Shown piece by piece: positions 1-8,337 of a DNA stretch of 34,825 nt. Under the pieces are notes generated by a model, which was not told the DNA's origin, made no database searches, and saw nothing but the letters and a program-made list of their open reading frames with translations. The position numbers and the translations under genes are program-made. Every line of letters begins with the position of its first letter. The stretch's first letter is position 1. This stretch comes from JBBQZP01 sp038207585 (lineage in GTDB: Bacteria > Pseudomonadota > Alphaproteobacteria > Rhodobacterales > Rhodobacteraceae), in assembly GCA_038207585.1 (NCBI GenBank), contig JBBQZP010000036.1:1-34825 (forward strand), in the 5' to 3' direction.

Positions 1-1259
1 TAGAACGCGCCGATCACCGACGCGATGGCCCCCGAAATTGCCAGCCACGTCATATTGGCATCGACCGCCGCACGCAGGACGTAATACTTGCTGAAGAAGC
101 CCACAAACGGCGGCACGCCCGCAAGGCTGAACAAAAGGGCCAGCATCGCAAGTGCGCGCAACGGCTCTTTCTTGGAGAACATGTTCAGCGCATCAATGCT
201 GGTCACGGGTTTGCCGTCCCGCTCCAGCGACAGGATGAAGGCGAAGGTGCCGACGTTCATCGTGACATAGATCGTCATGTAGATCAGCGTTGCCTGCACG
301 CCGCCCGCCGTGCCAGCCGCCAGACCCATCAGCGCAAAGCCCATGTGCGCGATGGATGAATAGGCCATCAGTCGCTTGATATCGCGCTGCCCGATCGCGG
401 CAATCGCCCCCAGAAACATCGACGCCACCGACAAGGCCGCCAGCACCTGCCCCCAGTCACCCGGCACCGCCCCGAACGCATCCTGCACCAGCCGCGCCAT
501 CAGCGCCATCGCGGCCACCTTGGGCGCGGTCGCAAAGAACGCGGTTACAGGCGTGGGCGAGCCTTCGTAAACATCCGGCGTCCACATGTGGAACGGCGCT
601 GCCGACACTTTGAACGCAAGTCCCGCAATCATGAAGACCAGACCGAACAACAACCCCAACGGCACCTCGCCCGAGGCCAGCGTGGACAGGATGCCCGAGA
701 ACAGGGTCGTACCCGCAAAGCCATAAGTCAGCGACGCACCATACAGCAAAAGTCCCGACGACAGCGCGCCAAGCACGAAATACTTCAACCCGGCCTCGGT
801 CGATTTCGGGCTGTCACGGCGCAGGCAGGCCACCACATAAAGCGCCAGTGATTGCAGTTCCAACCCCATGTAAAGCGCCATGAGGTCGCCCGCCGACACC
901 ATCATCATCATGCCCACAACCGACAGCGTGATCAGGATCGGATATTCAAACCGCAGAATCCCCCGCCGCTCCATGTAATCGACCGACATGGCCAGAACGG
1001 CCGCCGCCGACAACAGGATCACCACCTTGGCAAAGCGCGCGAACGGATCGTCGGTGAACATGCCGCCGAACGCCGAACGCATCCCCTCGCCGCCCATCCC
1101 GATCCAGAAGGCGATGCCGACAAAGACCGCAACCGTGGCCCAGACGATCTTGCCCGCCGATTTGTCTTTGTCGGTATACACACCGAACAAAAGCGCGATC
1201 ATCGCGAAGGCGGCCAGAATAACCTCGGGCAGGACGGTCTGGAAATCTGCGTAATTCAT
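1..1259 (-). CDS. nuoN: NADH-quinone oxidoreductase subunit N, partial (C-terminus cut by window edge)
   Basis: This is an antiporter-like membrane subunit of complex I, in the proton-pumping arm. Reading the reverse strand from an ATG at 1259 gives an open frame to the window edge, beginning MNYADFQTVLPEVILAAF. About 419 codons are visible; the family usually has around 480, so the last part is missing. The frame is a string of hydrophobic helices and contains the family's LKYFVLGALSSGLLLYG and APFHMWTPDVYEGSPTPVTA stretches. The start lies 10 bases after the nuoM stop, with a GGGACGG purine run in front. It is the last gene of the nuo operon here. Identity is secure; only the 3' end is unknown. 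Confidence 0.96.
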   Translation of the reverse strand, partial: MNYADFQTVLPEVILAAFAMIALLFGVYTDKDKSAGKIVWATVAVFVGIAFWIGMGGEGMRSAFGGMFTDDPFARFAKVVILLSAAAVLAMSVDYMERRGILRFEYPILITLSVVGMMMMVSAGDLMALYMGLELQSLALYVVACLRRDSPKSTEAGLKYFVLGALSSGLLLYGASLTYGFAGTTLFSGILSTLASGEVPLGLLFGLVFMIAGLAFKVSAAPFHMWTPDVYEGSPTPVTAFFATAPKVAAMALMARLVQDAFGAVPGDWGQVLAALSVASMFLGAIAAIGQRDIKRLMAYSSIAHMGFALMGLAAGTAGGVQATLIYMTIYVTMNVGTFAFILSLERDGKPVTSIDALNMFSKKEPLRALAMLALLFSLAGVPPFVGFFSKYYVLRAAVDANMTWLAISGAIASVIGAF

Positions 1260-1269
1260 GGTCCGTCCC

Positions 1270-2820
1270 TTATTCCGCTGCCAGTTGCGACGGGTCTGTC
1301 GCCGGAATGGCGGCCTGATATTCATTGACCAACGCACCGACCGATGGCCCGGTGATATCGGTCACGAGGCTTGGATATATGCCCAGAAGCAGCGTCATGG
1401 CGATCAGAGGTGCAAAGACCAGCTTTTCGCGGCGGTCCATGTCCTTGATGGTTTTCAGCGCCTCTTTCACCAGATCGCCGAACATCACCCTCCGGTAAAG
1501 CCACAGCGCATAGGCCGCCGACAGGATCACGCCACTGGTTGCCACTGCCGCAACCCAGGTGTTGACCTGAAAGATGCCCATCAGCGTCAGGAATTCGCCC
1601 ACAAAACCGCTTGTCCCCGGCAAGCCTACGTTGGCCATGGTGAAGAACATGAACACCAGAGCATAGGCCGGCATCCGGTTCACCAACCCTCCGTAGGCCG
1701 AAATCTCACGCGTGTGCATCCGGTCGTAGATCACGCCGACGCACAGGAACAAAGCACCCGAGATGAAGCCGTGGCTGATCATCTGGAAAATCGCGCCGTC
1801 CACGCCTTGCTGGTTTGCCGCGAAAATGCCCATCGTGACGTAACCCATGTGGGCCACGGAACTATAGGCGATCAGCTTTTTCATATCCTCTTGCGCCAGC
1901 GCCACAAGGCTTGTGTAAACAATCGCAATCGCGCTCATCCACAAGACCAGCGGCCCCATCACATCGGCGCCCACCGGGAACATCGGCAGGCTGAAGCGCA
2001 AGAAGCCGTAGCCGCCCATTTTCAGCAAGATCGCCGCAAGCACCACCGACCCCGCCGTGGGGGCCTGAACGTGGGCATCGGGCAACCAGGTATGAACCGG
2101 CCACATCGGCATCTTCACCGCGAAACTGGCAAAGAACGCAAGGAACAGCAGCGTCTGCAAGCCCCCGGCAATGGTAAACCCGCCCAGCATCATCGGATCA
2201 GAGCTGAACGTGTGGTTCAAAAGGCTGATGTCGCAGCCGCCGATACAGGTCGTGCCCGCATCGACATACATCGCGACCATGGCCACCAGCATCAGCACCG
2301 ACCCAAGGAAGGTATACAGGAAGAACTTGAACGACGCATAGATGCGGTCCTTGCCGCCCCAGATGCCGATGATCAGGAACATCGGGATCAGCCCGGCCTC
2401 GAAGAACAGGTAAAACAGCACCAGATCCAGCGCGCAGAACACGCCCAGCATCAGTGTCTCAAGCATCAGAAACGCGATCATGTATTCCTTGACGCGGGAC
2501 GTGACATTCCAGCACGACAGGATCGTGATCGGCATCAGGAACGTGGTCAGCATCACGAACAGGATCGAAATCCCGTCGACCCCCATCTTGTATTGCAGAC
2601 CGACAATCCACTGCCCGGTTTCCACAAACTGGAACCCGGTATCCTTGGGATCAAACCCCGCCAGAAGGAACAGCGACAACAGGAAGGAAATCGTCGTCCC
2701 CGCCAGCGCCACCCATTTGGCGTTGCGCTGTGCGGCTTCATCATCGCCGCGCAGGAACAGGGCCAGAATCGTCGCCGCAACGGCCGGAGCAAAAGTGATC
2801 AGGGAAAGGAGGTTATCCAT
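1270..2820 (-). CDS. nuoM: NADH-quinone oxidoreductase subunit M
   Basis: Antiporter-like proton-pumping membrane subunit of complex I, 516 residues, the normal size. I place the start at the ATG at 2820 (MDNLLSLITFAP), which shares one base with the nuoL stop (TAATG). The open frame continues further upstream, but those codons lie inside nuoL. The key channel residues are visible: Glu141 in FYLFFEAGLIPM and Lys236 in FAVKMPMWPVHTWLPDAH. About 14 hydrophobic helices are apparent. An uncommon feature is a Cys pair (Cys192 and Cys196) in a loop between helices. The gene is presumably translated by coupling from nuoL. Confidence 0.97.
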   Translation of the reverse strand: MDNLLSLITFAPAVAATILALFLRGDDEAAQRNAKWVALAGTTISFLLSLFLLAGFDPKDTGFQFVETGQWIVGLQYKMGVDGISILFVMLTTFLMPITILSCWNVTSRVKEYMIAFLMLETLMLGVFCALDLVLFYLFFEAGLIPMFLIIGIWGGKDRIYASFKFFLYTFLGSVLMLVAMVAMYVDAGTTCIGGCDISLLNHTFSSDPMMLGGFTIAGGLQTLLFLAFFASFAVKMPMWPVHTWLPDAHVQAPTAGSVVLAAILLKMGGYGFLRFSLPMFPVGADVMGPLVLWMSAIAIVYTSLVALAQEDMKKLIAYSSVAHMGYVTMGIFAANQQGVDGAIFQMISHGFISGALFLCVGVIYDRMHTREISAYGGLVNRMPAYALVFMFFTMANVGLPGTSGFVGEFLTLMGIFQVNTWVAAVATSGVILSAAYALWLYRRVMFGDLVKEALKTIKDMDRREKLVFAPLIAMTLLLGIYPSLVTDITGPSVGALVNEYQAAIPATDPSQLAAE

Positions 2821-4979
2821 TACCTTGCCCCCCCCAGCGTCATCCAGGTGATCAGCGCGCCGATCCCCAGCACCATCGCAAAGGCGTAGTGGAAGATGTA
2901 GCCCGATTGCGCGCGCCCGGCCAACCGCGTGATCATCGGGATGAACCCAAGCGCCACGCCGTTGATCGACCCGTCGATCACATCGCCGTCGCCACGCTTC
3001 CACAGGAACGACCCCAGCCACATCATGGGCCGCACGATCAGGAAGCCGTAGATCTCATCAAAATACCATTTGTTCAGCAAGAACAGGTAAAGCGGGCGCT
3101 GCTGTGCGGCCAGTTTTCCGGGCAGATCGGGGCGGCGGATGTAGAACTGATAGGCCAGTGCCAGGCCCAGAAGCATTGCGACAAAGGGCGAGACTTTGAC
3201 CCAAGCCGGGGCCTCGTGTGCGTTGTGGATCACTTCGTTCTCGGGGCCCATGAAGATTGCGCCCTTCGGGGCAGACGCGGCACCGGCGGGGGCAGCTTCC
3301 GTCGCCACAGGCTCCGTCACGGCGGTTTCGGTGGCGGCAGGTTCGGTGGCCGCTAATTCCGTCGCAGTTGTTGCTGCGTGGTCCGCTGCGGCGGGTTCGG
3401 TGGTTCCGGCTTCGGTCGCATGCTCGGCGCTTACTGCCGCCTCATGATGTGCGGCAGGGTCCATCGCGAACCATTGGCGCACCTTGGCCTCATCGCCAAA
3501 GAACACGCCATACCAGACCATGCCCGAAAACACCGCCCCCAGCGCCAGAACGCCAAGCGGCACCAGCATTACCAGTGGGCTTTCATGCGCGTGATCATGC
3601 GTGTGATGATCGCCGCGCGGGGTGCCATAAAAGGTCATGAACATCAGCCGCCAGGAATAGAAACTGGTCATGAAGGCCGCGACCACCAGCAGCCAGAAGG
3701 CATACTGGCTGCCGACCCAGGCACTTTCGATCACCGCATCCTTCGAAAGGAATCCGGCAAAGCCGATATGCGTAAGCGGGATGCCCACGCCGGTAATCGC
3801 CAGCGTGCCGATCATCATTGCCGCAAAGGTATAGGGGATTTTCTTGCGCAGCCCGCCGTAGTTGCGCATATCCTGCTCGTGGTGCATCGAATGGATGACC
3901 GAACCTGCGCCAAGGAAAAGCATCGCCTTGAAGAACGCATGCGTGAACAGGTGGAACATCGCCACAGAATAGACCCCGCACCCTGCGGCCACGAACATGT
4001 AGCCAAGCTGCGAACAGGTGGAATAGGCGATCACGCGTTTGATGTCGTTCTGCACCAGACCCACTGTCGCCGCAAAGAACGCGGTCGTGGCTCCGATGAC
4101 CACGATCATCGTCTTGGCATCAGGCGCATATTCATAAAGCGGCGACATGCGGCAGACCAGAAACACCCCCGCCGTAACCATCGTGGCCGCATGGATCAGC
4201 GCTGATACCGGCGTCGGGCCTTCCATCGCGTCGGGCAGCCAGGTGTGCAGGAACAACTGCGCCGACTTGCCCATCGCCCCGATGAACAAAAGCACCCCGA
4301 TCAGATTGGCGGCGTTCCACTCACCCCAAAGGAACGTCAGGTTCGTTTCGGCCAGCACCGGGGCAGCGGCAAACACATCATCAAAGCGGACAGAGTCGGT
4401 CAGGTAGAACAGCCCGAAAATGCCCAACGCAAAGCCGAAATCGCCGACCCGGTTGACGACAAACGCCTTGATCGCGGCGGCATTCGCACTTGGCTTGCGG
4501 TAGTAAAACCCGATCAGAAGGTAAGACGCAACGCCCACCCCTTCCCAGCCAAAGAACATCTGCACCAGATTGTCGGACGTGATCAGCATCAGCATGGCAA
4601 AGGTGAAGAACGACAGATACGCAAAGAACCGCGCCTTGTAATGCTCGCCCTCGCGCCAGTTTTCATCATGCGCCATGTAGCCGAAGGAATACAGGTGAAC
4701 GAGGGCCGACACGGTATTGACCACCACCAGCATGATCGCGGTCAGCCGGTCCAGCCGGATCGCCCATTCGGTATCAAGGCTTCCCGATTGTATCCAATCC
4801 AGCAGGTGGATCTGCTGCGTGGTGCCATCGAACGTGAGGAAAATTATCCACGACAGCAACGCCGCCAGAAACAAAAGCCCCGTGGCAATCACCTGCCCCG
4901 CCGTCTCGCCGATGAACCGCCAGCCAAAGCCGCAGATCAGCGCGCCGATCAATGGCGCGAAAAGAATGATCGTGGTCAT
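2820..4979 (-). CDS. nuoL: NADH-quinone oxidoreductase subunit L with an Ala/Glu/Thr-rich insertion
   Basis: Distal antiporter-like subunit of complex I, including the long lateral helix at the C-terminus. Conserved residues are Glu146 (FFGWEGVG), Lys238 and His245 (MGKSAQLFLHTWLPDA) and Lys413 (GFLSKDAVIES). At 719 residues it is long for the family. The excess is a low-complexity stretch at about residues 513-571, made of short Thr-Glu-Pro-Ala-type units plus His and Glu. It sits in a soluble loop between the antiporter core and the last helices. A His-rich patch (DHHTHDHAHE, about 457-466) also lies in a loop. The gene starts 3 bases after the nuoK stop. Confidence 0.97.
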   Translation of the reverse strand: MTTIILFAPLIGALICGFGWRFIGETAGQVIATGLLFLAALLSWIIFLTFDGTTQQIHLLDWIQSGSLDTEWAIRLDRLTAIMLVVVNTVSALVHLYSFGYMAHDENWREGEHYKARFFAYLSFFTFAMLMLITSDNLVQMFFGWEGVGVASYLLIGFYYRKPSANAAAIKAFVVNRVGDFGFALGIFGLFYLTDSVRFDDVFAAAPVLAETNLTFLWGEWNAANLIGVLLFIGAMGKSAQLFLHTWLPDAMEGPTPVSALIHAATMVTAGVFLVCRMSPLYEYAPDAKTMIVVIGATTAFFAATVGLVQNDIKRVIAYSTCSQLGYMFVAAGCGVYSVAMFHLFTHAFFKAMLFLGAGSVIHSMHHEQDMRNYGGLRKKIPYTFAAMMIGTLAITGVGIPLTHIGFAGFLSKDAVIESAWVGSQYAFWLLVVAAFMTSFYSWRLMFMTFYGTPRGDHHTHDHAHESPLVMLVPLGVLALGAVFSGMVWYGVFFGDEAKVRQWFAMDPAAHHEAAVSAEHATEAGTTEPAAADHAATTATELAATEPAATETAVTEPVATEAAPAGAASAPKGAIFMGPENEVIHNAHEAPAWVKVSPFVAMLLGLALAYQFYIRRPDLPGKLAAQQRPLYLFLLNKWYFDEIYGFLIVRPMMWLGSFLWKRGDGDVIDGSINGVALGFIPMITRLAGRAQSGYIFHYAFAMVLGIGALITWMTLGGAR
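3267..3443 (-). repeat. Degenerate coding repeat in nuoL
   Basis: This segment encodes about residues 513-571 of NuoL. It is built of loosely repeated triplets for Ala, Thr, Glu, Pro and Val, giving units such as TEPAA, TETAV, TEPVA and TEAAP. Nothing in the flanking helices is disrupted. It resembles a slippage-expanded linker rather than a folded domain. Confidence 0.7.
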
Positions 4980-4982
4980 GGC

Positions 4983-5288
4983 TTAGCCCTTCATCACATT
5001 GGCGTCTTCGACGTCGATCGTGCCGCGCGTGCGGAAGAACGACACCAGGATCGCAAGCCCGATGGCAGCCTCGGCGGCGGCGACGGTCAGGACGAACATC
5101 GTGAACACCTGCCCAACGAGGTCGCCCAGAAAGCTGGAGAAGGCGACGAGGTTGATGTTGACGGCCAGCAGCATCAACTCGATCGACATCAGGATGACGA
5201 TGATGTTCTTGCGGTTGAGGAAAATCCCAAAGATCCCGATGACGAACAACGCCGCCGATACCGTGAGGTAATGTTCTAGTCCGATCAT
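4983..5288 (-). CDS. nuoK: NADH-quinone oxidoreductase subunit K
   Basis: Small three-helix membrane subunit of complex I, related to MrpC, at the usual 101 residues. It begins MIGLEHYLTVSAALFVIGIF. The conserved membrane glutamates are visible in VILMSIELMLLAVN (about residue 36) and TVAAAEAAIGLAI (about residue 72). An AAAGGGACG run sits ahead of the ATG. A 73-base gap separates it from nuoJ, the largest gap in this part of the operon. The nuoL start follows 3 bases after the stop. Confidence 0.97.
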   Translation of the reverse strand: MIGLEHYLTVSAALFVIGIFGIFLNRKNIIVILMSIELMLLAVNINLVAFSSFLGDLVGQVFTMFVLTVAAAEAAIGLAILVSFFRTRGTIDVEDANVMKG

Positions 5289-5361
5289 CGTCTTCGTCCC
5301 TTTGGGTCATTGCCCGAGTGTTCGTATAAGGCCCCGGACCCGGTCCGAGGCTGCGGCGGAA

Positions 5362-5976
5362 TTAAAGCCCCTGCCCCGGTTTCACGTCTTTCAGCTCCAT
5401 CGCCACGGCCGGGTCGCGCCACATCTGGTGCAGCACGTTCTGGCGTTTTACTCCGGTGCGGTGGCGCAGGGTCAGCACGATCGCACCGATCATCGCAACC
5501 AGCAGGATCAAGCCGGAAAGCTGGAACAGCAGGATGTATTTGTCATAGATCAGCAGACCCAGCGCGCGGGTGTTTTCCACCTGCGCCATGTCGGGCGTCA
5601 CGGCCTGCCGCAGACCCAAGGCACCATCGGCCTGAATCCACGCGCCCAGACCCAAGGAAAGCTGCATCAGGATGATCACGCCCACCAGAAGCGCCATCGG
5701 CATGTAGCGCGCCATTTCGCCCTTCAACTCGGCAAAGTCGACATCCAGCATCATCACGACAAACAAGAACAGCACGGCCACGGCACCAACATAAACGATG
5801 ATCAGAAGCATCGCCACGAATTCGGCCCCCAGCAGCACGAACAGGCCCGCCGATGACAGGAATGCAAGGATCAGCCACAGCACCGAATGAACCGGGTTGC
5901 GGCTGACGGTGACCAAAACCCCCGCCGTCACCGTGACCAGCGCAAAGGCGTAAAAGGCGATATCGGCGACGGTCAT
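5362..5976 (-). CDS. nuoJ: NADH-quinone oxidoreductase subunit J
   Basis: Membrane subunit of complex I, 204 residues with five hydrophobic helices. It begins MTVADIAFYAFALVTVTAG. The conserved third-helix region EFVAMLLIIVYVGAVAVLFL, which contains the flexible pi-bulge of the family, is present at about residues 52-71. The ATG overlaps the stop of the upstream carboxymuconolactone-decarboxylase-like gene by 4 bases, so translation is probably coupled. Confidence 0.96.
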   Translation of the reverse strand: MTVADIAFYAFALVTVTAGVLVTVSRNPVHSVLWLILAFLSSAGLFVLLGAEFVAMLLIIVYVGAVAVLFLFVVMMLDVDFAELKGEMARYMPMALLVGVIILMQLSLGLGAWIQADGALGLRQAVTPDMAQVENTRALGLLIYDKYILLFQLSGLILLVAMIGAIVLTLRHRTGVKRQNVLHQMWRDPAVAMELKDVKPGQGL

Positions 5977-6383
5977 GCGGGTTTCTCCTCGGTCTCGGCA
6001 AAGACGGCCTGTGCGGCCTCCATCGCCTTTTGCGTGGCGGGCAGGCCACCGAACATGCTCATCTGCCAGATCACTTCGGCTATTTCGCGCTTGGTGGCCC
6101 CTGCCGACAAGGCGTTGCGGATGGTCAGGCGCATCTGCGGTTCGGCCAGTGCGCCTTGCACGGTCATCGCGGCAATCGCCACCAGAAACCGGGTGCGCGC
6201 ATCAAGGCCGTCGGGGTTCATCGCCTTGCCGAACCAAAGTTCCAGAACCTCGCGCGGCATGGCGGGGAACAGCTTCTCAAAGCCCCGCATGTCCATGCCT
6301 TCGACGCCGGGGGCAAAGGCTTTCGCCATCTCTTGCCCCTGCGCCATCATGGCGGCCCAGATTTTGGTGAAATCCTCGGTCAT
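5973..6383 (-). CDS. Carboxymuconolactone decarboxylase (CMD) family-like protein between nuoI and nuoJ
   Basis: A 136-residue soluble, all-helical protein beginning MTEDFTKIWAAMMAQGQE. The core, about residues 60-125 (LDARTRFLVAIAAM, then LRNAL-like and GGLPATQKAM segments), matches the CMD/PcaC fold as I know it. There is no cysteine at all, so the AhpD-type CxxC redox centre is absent. The helix that often carries a histidine in PcaC relatives reads QMRLTIRNAL here. The ATG overlaps the nuoI stop by 4 bases and the stop overlaps the nuoJ ATG by 4 bases, so it is a built-in operon member. Its role is unknown; a structural or assembly function is an inference. The longer open frame upstream lies within nuoI and was not used. 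Confidence 0.85.
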   Translation of the reverse strand: MTEDFTKIWAAMMAQGQEMAKAFAPGVEGMDMRGFEKLFPAMPREVLELWFGKAMNPDGLDARTRFLVAIAAMTVQGALAEPQMRLTIRNALSAGATKREIAEVIWQMSMFGGLPATQKAMEAAQAVFAETEEKPA

Positions 6384-6883
6384 CGGTAGGGCGCGTCCAG
6401 TTCGAGATTGCGCGCAATCTCGGCCTCCCAGCGTTCGCCGTTGTCCAGCAGTCTGGCCTTGTCGTAGAACAGTTCTTCGCGGGTTTCGGTCGAGAATTCG
6501 AAGTTCGGGCCTTCGACAATCGCGTCGACCGGGCACGCCTCCTGGCAAAAACCGCAATAGATGCATTTCGTCATGTCGATGTCATAGCGCGTGGTGCGGC
6601 GGCTGCCGTCATCGCGGGGTTCGGCGTCGATAGTGATGGCTTGGGCGGGGCAGATCGCTTCGCACAGCTTGCAGGCAATGCAGCGTTCCTCGCCGTTGGG
6701 ATAGCGGCGCAGCGCGTGTTCGCCGCGAAAACGCGGGCTGAGAGGCCCCTTTTCGTGCGGGTAGTTCAGCGTGACCTTAGGGGCGAAGAAATACTTCAGG
6801 CCAAGGCCCATACCCTTGATGAAATCCGCCAGAAGGAAGTATTTCGCCGCGCGGGTATAGTCGGTTGTGCGTGCCGGTCCCAT
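6380..6883 (-). CDS. nuoI: NADH-quinone oxidoreductase subunit I (two 4Fe-4S clusters)
   Basis: Ferredoxin-like subunit of the connecting arm of complex I, carrying clusters N6a and N6b. With the start at 6883 (MGPARTTDYTRAAKYFLLAD) it has 167 residues, close to the family size. The two cluster motifs are clear: Cys68, 71, 74 with Cys78, and Cys107, 110, 113 with Cys117 (ERCIACKLCEAICP and TKCIYCGFCQEACP). The frame is open further upstream, but that part overlaps nuoH. The chosen ATG lies 2 bases after the nuoH stop. Confidence 0.97.
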   Translation of the reverse strand: MGPARTTDYTRAAKYFLLADFIKGMGLGLKYFFAPKVTLNYPHEKGPLSPRFRGEHALRRYPNGEERCIACKLCEAICPAQAITIDAEPRDDGSRRTTRYDIDMTKCIYCGFCQEACPVDAIVEGPNFEFSTETREELFYDKARLLDNGERWEAEIARNLELDAPYR

Positions 6884-6885
6884 GA

Positions 6886-7923
6886 TCAAACCCCCATCGT
6901 CCAGCGCGCCCAAAAGCCGCCGAACACTTCGAATTTCGCCAGAAACGCCACCAGAACAACCCAACCGAGGCTCATCGGCAGGAACACTTTCCAGCCGATC
7001 CGCATCAACTGGTCATAGCGGTAGCGTGGCACGATCGCTTTCACCATCGCGAACATGAAGAAGAAAAACGCCATCTTCCCCACCATCCACAGCGCGCCAT
7101 CGGGCAGGCCGGGAATGGGCGACAGCCAGCCGCCGAAAAACAAAAGGCTCATCAGCGCGCACATCAGGAAGATGGCAATGTATTCGCCGGCCATGAACAA
7201 CAGATAAGGGGTCGAGGAATATTCAACCATGAACCCCGCCACCAGTTCGGATTCCGCCTCGGGCAAATCAAACGGCGGGCGATTGGTTTCGGCCAGAGCA
7301 CTGATGAAAAACAAGAACACCATAGGGAAATGCGGCAGCCAGTACCAGTTGAACAGACCGAAATCGCCGCGCTGCGCCTCGACAATCGCCGAGAAGTTCA
7401 TCGAACCCGTCGAGATGATGATCCCGATGATGATCAGGCCAAGGCTGACCTCATAGGAAATCATCTGCGCCGCCGACCGCAGCGAGCCGAGGAACGGGTA
7501 TTTGGAGTTCGACGCCCAGCCCCCCATGATCACGCCGTAAACCTCCAGGCTGGACACCGCGAACACGAACAGGATGGCCACGTTGATATCAGCGAGAATC
7601 CAGCCCGAGTTGAACGGGATCACCGCCCATGCCAACACCGCCAGCACGAAACTCAGCATCGGGGCCAGGAAAAACACCGCCCGGTCGGCCCCCGCAGGCA
7701 CCACGATTTCCTTGACGACATATTTCAGCGCATCGGCGACCGATTGCAGCAGGCCGAAGGCCCCCACCACGTTCGGGCCGCGCCGCATCTGCACGGCAGC
7801 CCAGATCTTGCGGTCGCCGTAGACCAGAAACAGCAGGCTGATCATCACAAAGGCGATCACCATCAGGCTTTGCGCCGCGATCAGCAGTGCAATGCCAAGG
7901 CCGGTCTGGAAAAACTCACCCAT
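6886..7923 (-). CDS. nuoH: NADH-quinone oxidoreductase subunit H
   Basis: Membrane subunit of complex I forming much of the quinone-binding chamber, 345 residues with about eight helices. Family landmarks are visible: DRKIWAAVQMRRGPNVVG near residues 37-54, GGWASNSKYPFLGSLRSAAQ in the middle, and ALAETNRPPFDLPEAESELV, the acidic quinone-site loop, at about residues 208-227. It starts 30 bases after the small lipoprotein gene that follows nuoG. Confidence 0.97.
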   Translation of the reverse strand: MGEFFQTGLGIALLIAAQSLMVIAFVMISLLFLVYGDRKIWAAVQMRRGPNVVGAFGLLQSVADALKYVVKEIVVPAGADRAVFFLAPMLSFVLAVLAWAVIPFNSGWILADINVAILFVFAVSSLEVYGVIMGGWASNSKYPFLGSLRSAAQMISYEVSLGLIIIGIIISTGSMNFSAIVEAQRGDFGLFNWYWLPHFPMVFLFFISALAETNRPPFDLPEAESELVAGFMVEYSSTPYLLFMAGEYIAIFLMCALMSLLFFGGWLSPIPGLPDGALWMVGKMAFFFFMFAMVKAIVPRYRYDQLMRIGWKVFLPMSLGWVVLVAFLAKFEVFGGFWARWTMGV

Positions 7924-7953
7924 ATCTCGCCCTTTGTCCTTTTGCCCCGGCCG

Positions 7954-8337
7954 TCAGACGGTCGGAATTCCCTGATCGCCGCAATCGCGGACTGTCACTT
8001 CGGCGTCAATCGTGCGCGACCCGCGTGGCAGCGCCGCCGAGACGGTGTAAATCGCATCGCCGCGCCAATTACCACCCGTTTGCGACACATTCGTCCGTAC
8101 ATGCCGCACGAATCCAAAGCCGCGTATCAGTGTATACTGCGCTGCAGCGCAGCGTGCATAGGCCGCAACGTCCTCATTATTCCGTGCGCCCTTCATGGTG
8201 ACACGGAAATTCACGAGGTCACCGTCCAGAAGCACCGTCTCGATCCCGCCATAAACGGGCGCGAATTGTGCATCAGGCGGCGTGCCGTCCGCACAGCCCG
8301 CCAAAGCAAGGGCCGCAAGGATCATCGCCCGTTTCAC
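7954..8337 (-). CDS. Small predicted lipoprotein between nuoG and nuoH
   Basis: A 127-residue protein whose N-terminus MKRAMILAALALAGC is a short signal peptide with a canonical lipobox (LAGC, Cys15). The mature part is about 110 residues with two further Cys (in YARCAAAQY and VRDCGDQG) and alternating polar/hydrophobic segments suggesting beta structure. I do not recognise the family. The ATG overlaps the nuoG stop by 4 bases (ATGA), so it is translated with the complex I genes. It would sit outside the cytoplasm, facing the periplasmic side of the membrane arm. Confidence 0.8.
   Translation of the reverse strand: MKRAMILAALALAGCADGTPPDAQFAPVYGGIETVLLDGDLVNFRVTMKGARNNEDVAAYARCAAAQYTLIRGFGFVRHVRTNVSQTGGNWRGDAIYTVSAALPRGSRTIDAEVTVRDCGDQGIPTV

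Noticed and set aside
1258..2889. Plus-strand 543-codon open frame antisense to nuoM
   Set aside because: Very high His/Gln/Arg content and no recognisable motif, while the minus strand encodes clear NuoM.
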